From the NCBI GenBank assembly GCA_003481005.1, contig QUKC01000008.1, positions 1 through 64,000 on the forward strand: 64,000 bases of DNA, in the 5' to 3' direction. The notes under the pieces were generated by a model that had not been told where the DNA came from, searched no databases, and was given only the letters and a program-made list of their open reading frames with translations. The stretch is from Firmicutes bacterium TM09-10. Its GTDB lineage: Bacteria > Bacillota > Clostridia > Lachnospirales > Lachnospiraceae. The position numbers and the translations under genes were made by a program. This document shows positions 1-7,116 of this stretch, in pieces (position 1 is the stretch's first letter; each line of letters begins with the position of its first letter).

Positions 1-520
1 AAAAAACTAATTAGCCAAGGCGCAGGATTTGACGTTTACATTTAAGTAAGTGCTAATGCAAGAATCATAACTTCAATCCAAAACTGAACAATTAACTTTT
101 CCCATGTAAAATTTCTACAATTTATTTAGGATAACTCCACTCCCACTATAATGGTCAATACAAGGTATTCATGTGTTATTTTAGCACTTCTGGTATTCTT
201 CATCTATTATGTAGACTTCTCTATGTTTTTATCATATTCATTAGGTAGCTTAAACATATCCTTTATTTTTAACGCGGAAATCTTGGACATTGATTACATT
301 TTTTAACGTTCTTTTATTCATCAACCAAGATGATAGGTACAGTGCTTATGTGATATAAACCCAAGCCATCTAATATCATCAATTGGAATAATTCTACCTC
401 TCCAACCAACTCCAAACTATAACTCTGCTATTTTTCTAATTAGCCATTGCAAGGTAGCGGAGCATTCCTAGCAGATGTTCCCACATAAAGTGATTTAGAT
501 TCTCCTATATTAGATTACCA
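1..520. other. AT-rich stretch without a recognisable gene
   Basis: No open reading frame with a convincing ribosome binding site or recognisable product was seen on either strand. Short minus-strand stretches (for example about 27 codons read from near 295 down to 215) could be decayed coding sequence, but they match nothing I recognise. The base composition is visibly more AT-rich than the housekeeping DNA that starts near 2240, as it is for the next two genes, which suggests acquired DNA. Confidence 0.4.
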
Positions 521-1261
521 CTAATCCTTCATATCTTTTTCAACCGAAATAATCCTTTTAGATATTTCTGATAAGGTGTCTTCCCTAAGTCTCTCATCCT
601 CTATCTTATTAGCAATTGAATTGGCAAGTAAAAGATTATTACTCTCCGCAAATTTTGCATGAAACTTAACTGCTGCTTCAATATTTTTGGTATACATCTT
701 AATAAAAATAGCTCCTATAAAATCTACAATTATTCCACTAAAACTACCTACAAATAGTAAAATTTTATCTGTATCCAAAGACATATACATATATAAACTT
801 GCTACTACTATCAATATACCAAATAAAATCATCATAATACCAAGACCAGATAAAAATTTTGTCTGAGCCAAATTCATATCATAATATCTCATTAACTCCT
901 TTTGGTTCATTCTAAACATTTTTTCTGCTCTTAAAGCTCTCTTTTCAGGATTTATTTCTGAAAATTCTTTTTCTTCTCTGCGAACATCTTCATCTAGTTT
1001 TTCCAGTTTTTTTGATTCTTTGAAATCAAAAAAACTACTTATAGATACTGCAAAGCAAATAAATGCTAAAACCCCCAAAATATATACTAGTATTTTTCCA
1101 ATCGCAAACTCAAAAAATTTATCATATATTTGGTAAGTAGCAAAGACTGCCATTGCCCCAAATACAAGTCCACCTATTATCCCATTTTTATCTTTTTCTG
1201 ATTTTTTCTGTTCTTTTTGCGTAGTTTTATTTGTACTAGCTTTTGTTTGCTCTTCTTCCAT
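521..1261 (-). CDS. four-TM membrane protein, possibly TRADD-N-associated TM-domain type
   Basis: A 246-residue protein of unknown function. The first 26 residues are charged and low complexity (E/K/T/Q). Four hydrophobic segments lie at about 27-48, 55-79, 136-159 and 166-189, separated by a charged helical linker (80-135). The C-terminal tail after 190 is helical and charged. The second half (a YYDMNLAQTKF-type helix, two TM helices, then a K-N-x-E-A-rich helix) resembles, from memory, the two-TM domain found with TRADD-N modules in bacterial conflict systems. That is a weak, unaligned resemblance. AAGGAA seven bases before the ATG supports the start. The AT-rich composition and neighbouring dyads suggest horizontal acquisition, possibly together with the GNAT gene upstream on the same strand. 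Confidence 0.55.
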   Translation of the reverse strand: MEEEQTKASTNKTTQKEQKKSEKDKNGIIGGLVFGAMAVFATYQIYDKFFEFAIGKILVYILGVLAFICFAVSISSFFDFKESKKLEKLDEDVRREEKEFSEINPEKRALRAEKMFRMNQKELMRYYDMNLAQTKFLSGLGIMMILFGILIVVASLYMYMSLDTDKILLFVGSFSGIIVDFIGAIFIKMYTKNIEAAVKFHAKFAESNNLLLANSIANKIEDERLREDTLSEISKRIISVEKDMKD

Positions 1262-1573
1262 TAATATATTCCTTATTTATTCGCATTGGCGTCATATTCT
1301 TACGAAAATCTTTTTGACTTTCTTTATGTTTCAGTTGTCATCAATATTGTATAAACACTATACAAATATACGTCACGTTTCGAACTCGCAAAATCAAAGT
1401 TGGTTCTATACAATTTTGTATCGGTATATTGGTTCTATCTGACTCAATTTGGTTTGAACTGTCCTTATCGTATGGACTGCCTTACCTCGTGTTATCAAAT
1501 TGTTATCACAAAAGTGTTATCAAATATAATTTCATCGATTCAATATAACTACAAATTGGAAATTTGCATATAC
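1262..1573. other. AT-rich intergenic region with dyads and direct repeats
   Basis: There is no gene here. It holds two related inverted repeats: TTGTATA/TATACAA at 1347-1365 with a 5-nt loop, and ATACAA/TTGTAT at 1408-1421 with a 2-nt spacer. Near-identical 10-bp stretches TTGGTTCTAT begin at 1400 and 1429. The octamer TGTTATCA occurs three times between 1490 and 1522, two of them inside perfect 12-bp copies of GTGTTATCAAAT (1489-1500 and 1514-1525). It lies upstream of the membrane-protein gene and downstream of the GNAT gene. The dyads could be operators or recombinase binding sites; this is inference. Confidence 0.5.
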
Positions 1574-2122
1574 TTACAATTTTTTCATCATCCAATAGGA
1601 ATCTGTATATTGACCATTCGCATATTTCATATTATTAGGGAATACACCATATTTTTCAAAGCCTAGGTTTTTATAAAGCGAAATTGCTCTTTCGTTTCCA
1701 GCAGCCACCTCTAATTCCGCTTGCTCATATCCAAGGTTCCTTGCCATATCAAGAATAGTTTTCAGCATAATTTTGCCGATACCTCTCCCACAATATTTCT
1801 GATACAAAGCAATAGCAACCTCACAACGATGAGCATATCTTTTATAAGTTCCAATACTACTAAGGGAACAATTACCAATATGCCTTCCATTTATGGTTGC
1901 AATTAGCATTAATTCCCGTTCAGAATCAATGCAACTTGTAATGAAATGTTTCTCTTGTTCAAGCGTCAATTTGACTTCATCAGGTTCTCTAATCAAAAAC
2001 GGTGTTTCTCCAGTTGTTATTCTCAAATATTTGATTAAATCTTCTGCATCTGATTCTTCTGCATTTCTCAAAACTATTGTCTGTCCTGTTTTATCTTTTA
2101 CTTCTAAAGTATCAAACCTCAT
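1574..2122 (-). CDS. GNAT family N-acetyltransferase
   Basis: A 182-residue acetyltransferase that would transfer an acetyl group from acetyl-CoA to an unknown amine. The GNAT fold covers about residues 15-180. The acetyl-CoA pyrophosphate-binding loop is visible as Q-K-Y-C-G-R-G-I-G-K (108-117), followed by the usual N-E-R-A-I-S-L-Y-K-N-L-G-F helix (143-155) of RimI-like and aminoglycoside-type GNATs. I chose the ATG at 2122 because AGAGGAG lies nine bases upstream; an in-frame ATG at 2155 has no such site. The gene is AT-rich like the membrane-protein gene downstream and unlike the block beginning at 2241. The substrate cannot be told from sequence. Confidence 0.85.
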   Translation of the reverse strand: MRFDTLEVKDKTGQTIVLRNAEESDAEDLIKYLRITTGETPFLIREPDEVKLTLEQEKHFITSCIDSERELMLIATINGRHIGNCSLSSIGTYKRYAHRCEVAIALYQKYCGRGIGKIMLKTILDMARNLGYEQAELEVAAGNERAISLYKNLGFEKYGVFPNNMKYANGQYTDSYWMMKKL

Positions 2123-2240
2123 AATAATGTCTCCTCTATAACCTGTGTAGTACATTGAATAACAAATTTCATAGGTATTTATCTCTTCTTCTCAAACCTC
2201 TATCGGAATGGATTTTGATTTTGAAATATCTGATCATTTT

Positions 2241-3680
2241 TCATCGATCAGAGGGCTCAGAATTTTCCTGCTTCTGATTGTCCTTTCCCGCGGAATCCTT
2301 TGCAGCGGTTTCTGCATTTTTTTCTACATGTTCTGCAGGGTGCGGAATAAACGTCTTCAAATCTTCTTTAAAATTCCGGAACGAAAACTGTTTCTTGCGA
2401 TGTCTCGCGGGCTTATCTTCCGGTTTAGAAATAAAGCTGCCGGTCTGGACATCGACATAATCCAGTGTCTGGTACTCTTCTGTTTTATCAGACATGCCTT
2501 TTTTTTGCAAACTGCGGTTGACGTAGCGCTTGATCAGCGCATAAAAAACAGCAAAGATCGGAACACCGAGAATCATGCCTGGTACACCCATGAGACCACT
2601 GAAGATGGTGATGGAAAAAATAATCCAGAACCCGGAAAGACCGGTGGAATCGCCAAGAATCTTAGGCCCAAGGAAGTTGCCGTCAAACTGCTGCAAAATC
2701 CAGATGAAGATGATAAAATACAGGCATTGCATCGGATTGACCATTAAAATAAGCAATGCACAGGGTACGGCTCCGATAAAAGGACCAAAGAACGGAATAA
2801 TGTTGGTAACGCCGACTATGACGCTGATCAGCATTGGATATGGCATTTTCATGATGCTGACAACAACAAAGCAGAGAACACCGATGATGGCTGAATCCAA
2901 AATTTTTCCACTGATAAATCCGCCAAAGGTGGAATCGATCAGACGGAAGTCTTCCATAATTACATTAGCCTGTCTGGTATCCCAGAAAGCGTATAAAAGC
3001 TTCTTCCCCTGGCTGACAAAGCGTTCCTTACTGGCAAGCAGATAGATGGAAATGATCAGTCCGATAACGAGGTTCCAGACTGCCTTCGCAAAGCTTAACA
3101 TGCTTAGGGAGACTGTTTTCACGATGGCATTGATCTGAGGCATCATGGTTTTATTGAGGAAGTTTTCAAGATCTGTCGAATAATGATCGATCAGATCGGA
3201 TACAGTCGTTTCGATGTCTGGATTATCAGCGAGCAGTTTTTCTGCCCAGTCACTGACGTTTTTTACATAGCTGGGGAACTGACCGGCAATACTTTGGATG
3301 CTTCCAATGATCTGCGGAATTACAACTCTGAAAAATCCGTACACCAAAAACAGGACAAAGCACAGCGTCAGGACGATCGAAATGCCGCGGCAATAGCTGG
3401 TCAGCTGTTTCTTTTTTTTCTGTAAGGACGGTTTTTGGGAAATCAGCCAGTCTCTGGCGGGATACAATGCAAAATGCTCGATGGCGTTTACCAGCGGACA
3501 CATCAGCCATGCCAGAATAAAGCCGTCCAGAATCGGCATGCAGATGTGCAGCAGATTCTGCAGATGATCTTTAAAGTTGCCGCCGTGAAAGATCAGATAA
3601 TAGGCGAGCAGCCCGCCGATTACAACCAGAAGCGCCGTTACGCCCCAGTATAGATATTTTTTTTCCCAGCGAAATTTCAT
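2241..3680 (-). CDS. AI-2E family transporter (PerM/YtvI-like)
   Basis: A 479-residue integral membrane protein of the AI-2E/PerM superfamily. Members include the E. coli AI-2 exporter TqsA, B. subtilis YtvI and Na+/H+ antiporters, so the substrate is open. It has about eight hydrophobic helices: two near the N terminus, a large soluble insert about residues 90-190, and the rest between 195 and 385. The family's conserved proline/glycine-rich segment before the last helices (NIIPFFGPFIGAVP) is present. The last 80 residues are a charged, presumably cytoplasmic tail. The ATG at 3680 is chosen because AAAGGAG precedes it by 10 bases. It starts one base after the stop of the DUF2130 gene, so the two are probably co-transcribed. 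Confidence 0.85.
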   Translation of the reverse strand: MKFRWEKKYLYWGVTALLVVIGGLLAYYLIFHGGNFKDHLQNLLHICMPILDGFILAWLMCPLVNAIEHFALYPARDWLISQKPSLQKKKKQLTSYCRGISIVLTLCFVLFLVYGFFRVVIPQIIGSIQSIAGQFPSYVKNVSDWAEKLLADNPDIETTVSDLIDHYSTDLENFLNKTMMPQINAIVKTVSLSMLSFAKAVWNLVIGLIISIYLLASKERFVSQGKKLLYAFWDTRQANVIMEDFRLIDSTFGGFISGKILDSAIIGVLCFVVVSIMKMPYPMLISVIVGVTNIIPFFGPFIGAVPCALLILMVNPMQCLYFIIFIWILQQFDGNFLGPKILGDSTGLSGFWIIFSITIFSGLMGVPGMILGVPIFAVFYALIKRYVNRSLQKKGMSDKTEEYQTLDYVDVQTGSFISKPEDKPARHRKKQFSFRNFKEDLKTFIPHPAEHVEKNAETAAKDSAGKDNQKQENSEPSDR

Positions 3681-3681
3681 G

Positions 3682-5025
3682 TCAAGTACTCTCCTTTCCG
3701 TCATGCGAAGAAAGCTCGTCGAATTTCGCTTTCATCGTCGGGTTGTTTTTCGTAAGGCGCTTGATGCTCAGATCTTCCGCCTTGTTGTTTGCGAGCCGCA
3801 GGTTGTTTTCAGAAGAAAGCAGGGCCTCCTTTGTCTTCTGAAGATGGTCGATCGTTTTGTCGATTTCATCGATCGCGCGGTGGAACCGTTCACTCGCCAG
3901 ACGGAAATTCCGATTGAATTTCTCTTTAAAATCATTCATATCTTCCTCAAAATGGGAAATGTCAATATTCTGATTTTTGATGACAGCAAGCTCCTGCTTA
4001 TACCGCAGCGCATTCAGAGAAGCATTGCGCAGCAGCGTGATCATCGGGATAAAAAACTGCGGACGGATCACATACATCTTCGGATATCGATAGGAAACGT
4101 CCACGATGCCGGTGTTATACAGCTCGCTGTCTGGCTCCAGCATGGACACTAAAACGGCGTATTCGCAGTCTTTCTCGCGCCGGTCCTTATCCAGCTCCTT
4201 GAAAAAATCTTCATTTTTCTTTTTCGTTGCGGTTTCATCCATCTCGTTTTTCATTTCAAACATGATGGAAATAAATTCGATTCCGTCCGGATCCGTTTCT
4301 TTATAAATATAATCGCCCTTGCTGCCGGTTCTGGCATCGTTGTCCTTTTCAAAGTATGCATTCTGGAAACCGGTTGCGCGCAGCTTGTTGAATTCTGTCT
4401 CACAGTGCTGCTCTAAGCTTTCTCCGATCATTTTGGTGGACTGGCGCGCCTTGAAATCCTTATAATAGGCGATTTCCTCGTCCTTCATGCGGAGGCGCTC
4501 TTCGTACTGCTCCTTGATATTTTGCTCCCGGAGCCGGGTTTCCTGCTTTGCATGTTCTATTTTGCCGGTCAGGTCATAAATCTGCCGGTCCATTTCGTTG
4601 ATCTGCTTTTCTTTCTGGGCAGCTGCTTTAGAAACCGCCAGGGCGATATCCTTGTCCGCAGTTTCCTGTACAGATGTGATTTTGGCATTTAAAAGGCTGA
4701 TCTGAGCGTCCTTTTGGGACAGAGCCTTTTCCTGTTCGGACAAAAGCTTTTCCTGCCGGGAACGGGCGTCTGCCTCTGCCAGCTGCCGTGCGCTCTCTGC
4801 TGCCGCAAGCTTTGCCTGCAGCCGGGAAATTTCCTCCGCCAGCTCCTGTCTCGTCTGGGTCTGCGCCAGAAGGACAGCGTTTTCTTTTTCAGAAAGATAT
4901 TGCGCTTTACGCTCGGAAAGCTCTTTCTCAAATTCTTTATCACGGACCTGTCTGACGATCGCCGCATAGCCGGATTCGTCTACCTGAAAGACTTCGCCGC
5001 ATTTGGGACATTTGATTTCCTGCAT
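3682..5025 (-). CDS. DUF2130 domain protein with long coiled coil
   Basis: A 447-residue protein. It opens with a CPKC half of a zinc-ribbon-like knuckle (residues 6-9), continues with a long charged coiled coil (about 30-200) rich in Q, E, K and A, and ends with the DUF2130 domain (about 205-430). DUF2130 proteins are widespread in bacteria; a nuclease-like fold has been suggested, but no function is established to my knowledge. The start at 5025 has AAAGGAG seven bases upstream. A sigma-A-type promoter lies at 5061-5089. It heads a two-gene unit with the AI-2E transporter. Confidence 0.8.
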   Translation of the reverse strand: MQEIKCPKCGEVFQVDESGYAAIVRQVRDKEFEKELSERKAQYLSEKENAVLLAQTQTRQELAEEISRLQAKLAAAESARQLAEADARSRQEKLLSEQEKALSQKDAQISLLNAKITSVQETADKDIALAVSKAAAQKEKQINEMDRQIYDLTGKIEHAKQETRLREQNIKEQYEERLRMKDEEIAYYKDFKARQSTKMIGESLEQHCETEFNKLRATGFQNAYFEKDNDARTGSKGDYIYKETDPDGIEFISIMFEMKNEMDETATKKKNEDFFKELDKDRREKDCEYAVLVSMLEPDSELYNTGIVDVSYRYPKMYVIRPQFFIPMITLLRNASLNALRYKQELAVIKNQNIDISHFEEDMNDFKEKFNRNFRLASERFHRAIDEIDKTIDHLQKTKEALLSSENNLRLANNKAEDLSIKRLTKNNPTMKAKFDELSSHDGKEST

Positions 5026-5060
5026 GCACCTGCTCCTTTATCATGATTGGATATTCTATT

Positions 5061-5089
5061 AGTTTACTCTGTCGAGCACTTTTTTTCAA
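5061..5089 (-). promoter_or_regulatory. sigma-A-type promoter of the DUF2130/AI-2E unit
   Basis: On the minus strand a -35 TTGAAA (5084-5089) and a -10 TAAACT (5061-5066) are separated by 17 bases, about 35 bases upstream of the start codon at 5025. Confidence 0.5.
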
Positions 5090-5149
5090 GGCGAATCCCG
5101 ATAGAAACCTAGGATCGATCCAAATCCGGTAGGAATCACTGCGGTCTCT

Positions 5150-5178
5150 TTGCAAAAAGAAAGAAAAAATAGTATACT
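5150..5178 (+). promoter_or_regulatory. sigma-A-type promoter of the ttcA-like/recombinase unit
   Basis: A -35 TTGCAA (5150-5155) and a -10 TATACT (5173-5178) with a 17-base spacer, about 70 bases before the start codon at 5252. Confidence 0.65.
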
Positions 5179-5251
5179 GTCAAAAGGAAAATCAGGATGA
5201 GAAAACCATTCCGGCGTGCAGACGCCGGTAACTATGAAACGAGGAAACAGC

Positions 5252-5977
5252 ATGACGTTACAACAGGTATTGAGCCAGGTGCGGCGAGCCGCAGACGATT
5301 ATGAAATGATTCAGGACGGAGACAAAATCGCAGTCGGGATTTCCGGTGGAAAGGATTCCCTGACGCTTCTTTATGCGCTGAGCACGCTCAGACGCTTTTA
5401 TCCGCATCCCTTTGAACTGCATGCGGTAACTGTCGACCTTGGCTTTGAAAACTTAAATTTGGGCAAAATAGAGGCACTCTGTAAAGAGCTGGATGTCCCG
5501 TATACAATTGTGCCGACGCAGATCGCTTCGATCGTATTTGACCAACGGAAAGAAAAAAATCCCTGCGCACTGTGCGCCAAAATGCGGAAAGGCGCATTAA
5601 ATGAAGCGATCCGTGGGGCAGGCTGCAACAAAATTGCTTATGCACACCACAAGGACGATGTCGTGGAGACGCTGATGCTGTCTTTGATTTATGAAGGGCG
5701 CTTCCATACGTTTGCCCCTGTCACTTTTCTGGATCGGATGAATCTAACGGTGATCCGTCCGCTCGTTTATATGAAGGAAGCGGATGTGATCGGATTTGTC
5801 CATAAGCATGATGTTCCGGTTGTCAAAAGTCCCTGCCCTGCAGACGGACATACTCGCAGAGAATATGTCAAGCAGCTGCTGCGTCAGCTGAACCTGGAAA
5901 ATCCAGGTGTGAAGGATCGGATGTTCACCGCGGTTCAGAGTGGTCTTGCGGAATGGAGGGTACATGAAAAACAGTAA
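5252..5977 (+). CDS. TtcA-like tRNA 2-thiolation ATP pyrophosphatase
   Basis: A 241-residue member of the TtcA/TilS N-type ATP-pyrophosphatase group. Such enzymes adenylate a tRNA base and exchange oxygen for sulfur. The PP-loop SGGKDS is at residues 31-36. A CxxC pair (C105, C108) and a late cysteine in KSPCPAD (about 198) correspond to the Fe-S/sulfur-handling cysteines of TtcA. The length fits the shorter Gram-positive relatives, whose exact tRNA target is not always 2-thiocytidine at position 32, so the symbol is left blank. The ATG at 5252 has GAGGAA seven bases upstream and fits the family better than the in-frame ATG at 5216. The 3' end overlaps the recombinase gene by 14 bases. Confidence 0.8.
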   Translation: MTLQQVLSQVRRAADDYEMIQDGDKIAVGISGGKDSLTLLYALSTLRRFYPHPFELHAVTVDLGFENLNLGKIEALCKELDVPYTIVPTQIASIVFDQRKEKNPCALCAKMRKGALNEAIRGAGCNKIAYAHHKDDVVETLMLSLIYEGRFHTFAPVTFLDRMNLTVIRPLVYMKEADVIGFVHKHDVPVVKSPCPADGHTRREYVKQLLRQLNLENPGVKDRMFTAVQSGLAEWRVHEKQ

Positions 5978-7019
5978 CAATTATCATGATGAAACTGCAA
6001 AGGAAAATATCCTCCAGCTGCGAAAGCTGCAGGAAGAGCTGCCGCGCTTTTGTCGCCAGTATTTCCGTGGAATCGAACAGACGACCGCGCCCCGCACGCG
6101 GCTTGCCTATGCGTATGACCTCGGTGTCTTTTTTGAGTTTCTGCACAAAAATAACAGCGTGCTTTCGAAGATGGATATCATAGAGTTTCCGCTGTCAGTT
6201 CTGGATCAGATCACAAAGGCGGATATCGAGGAATATCTGGAATATCTTTCGTATTATGTCAAAGACGACGGCACGGAATATACCAACGATGAACGCGGGA
6301 AACGCCGCAAGCTTGCTTCCCTGCGCTCGTTTTATAATTATTTTTTCCGGGACGAACAGATTAAAAGCAATCCTGCGTCCTTAGTGCCAATGCCGAAGCT
6401 CCATGACAAGGAAATCGTGCGTCTGGACCCCAACGAGGTCGCAATTCTGCTTGATCAGGTGGAGGACGGCACCAAAATGACCAAAAGTCAGATGAAGTTC
6501 CACGATAAGACGAAGGTGCGCGATCTTGCGCTTCTGACACTTTTGCTGGGAACCGGTATTCGTGTGTCGGAGTGTGTCGGTCTGGATATCAGCGACGTAG
6601 ATTTTGATAATCTCGCAATCAAGGTGCGACGCAAGGGTGGATACGAGGACGTCGTCTATTTTGGGGAAGAGGTGGAGGAAGCGCTTCTCTCCTACCTGGA
6701 TCAACGCAAACATATGATTCCGATGAGTGGCCACGAGGATGCATTATTTTTATCCCTGCAGAACCGGCGCATGGCGGTGCGCAGCGTGGAAAATCTGGTC
6801 AAAAAATACGCTTCTCTCGTCACAACGACAAAAAAGATCACGCCTCATAAGCTCCGTTCCACCTACGGCACGACGTTGTATCAGGAAACCGGGGATATTT
6901 ACCTCGTTGCAGACGTTCTGGGACATAAGGATGTCAATACCACACGGAAGCATTACGCTGCGATGAAGGACGATCATAAACGGAAAGCTGCCAAAACAGT
7001 AAAATTACGGGAGTTATGA
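5964..7019 (+). CDS. tyrosine recombinase, XerS-like
   Basis: A 351-residue tyrosine recombinase. The catalytic set is complete: R200 (TGIRVSE), K224 (RRKGG), H295 and R298 (PHKLRST), H321 (LGHKDV) and Y331 (HYAAM). The N-terminal SAM-like core-binding domain spans about 20-150 and contains a FPLSVLDQITKADIEEYLEYL-like segment that closely recalls the single-recombinase chromosome-dimer resolvase XerS of streptococci, as do the length and the missing partner gene. It may therefore be a chromosome-dimer resolvase rather than a phage integrase. The ATG at 5964 follows GGAGG by four bases and lies inside the end of the ttcA-like gene, implying coupled translation. A bidirectional terminator follows. 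Confidence 0.85.
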   Translation: MKNSNNYHDETAKENILQLRKLQEELPRFCRQYFRGIEQTTAPRTRLAYAYDLGVFFEFLHKNNSVLSKMDIIEFPLSVLDQITKADIEEYLEYLSYYVKDDGTEYTNDERGKRRKLASLRSFYNYFFRDEQIKSNPASLVPMPKLHDKEIVRLDPNEVAILLDQVEDGTKMTKSQMKFHDKTKVRDLALLTLLLGTGIRVSECVGLDISDVDFDNLAIKVRRKGGYEDVVYFGEEVEEALLSYLDQRKHMIPMSGHEDALFLSLQNRRMAVRSVENLVKKYASLVTTTKKITPHKLRSTYGTTLYQETGDIYLVADVLGHKDVNTTRKHYAAMKDDHKRKAAKTVKLREL

Positions 7020-7063
7020 TTTTTCGTTGACGTGTAACGCGTGCAATCTATTGTGCGGAATCG

Positions 7064-7105
7064 AAAACGGTCACTCTTCCAGTGTTGGACTGAGTGACCG
7101 TTTTT
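7064..7105. terminator. bidirectional intrinsic terminator between convergent genes
   Basis: Stem AAAACGGTCACTC (7064-7076) pairs with GAGTGACCGTTTTT (7092-7105) around a 15-nt loop. A-rich and T-rich flanks serve both strands, matching its place between the + strand recombinase and the - strand histidine kinase. Confidence 0.85.
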
Positions 7106-7116
7106 CCGTTCTCTTG

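Noticed and set aside
1400..1666. 88-codon ORF on the + strand opposite the GNAT gene
   Set aside because: It has no ribosome binding site, low-complexity hydrophobic composition, and overlaps the well-supported GNAT gene and the repeat region.
2229..2251. TCTGATC/GATCAGA hairpin at the end of the AI-2E gene
   Set aside because: It overlaps the stop codon region and lacks a T-tract on the minus strand, so it is not a convincing terminator.
7020..7063. dif-like site beside the recombinase gene
   Set aside because: The short gap holds no inverted repeat resembling a 28-31 bp dif core; only the terminator that follows is clear.
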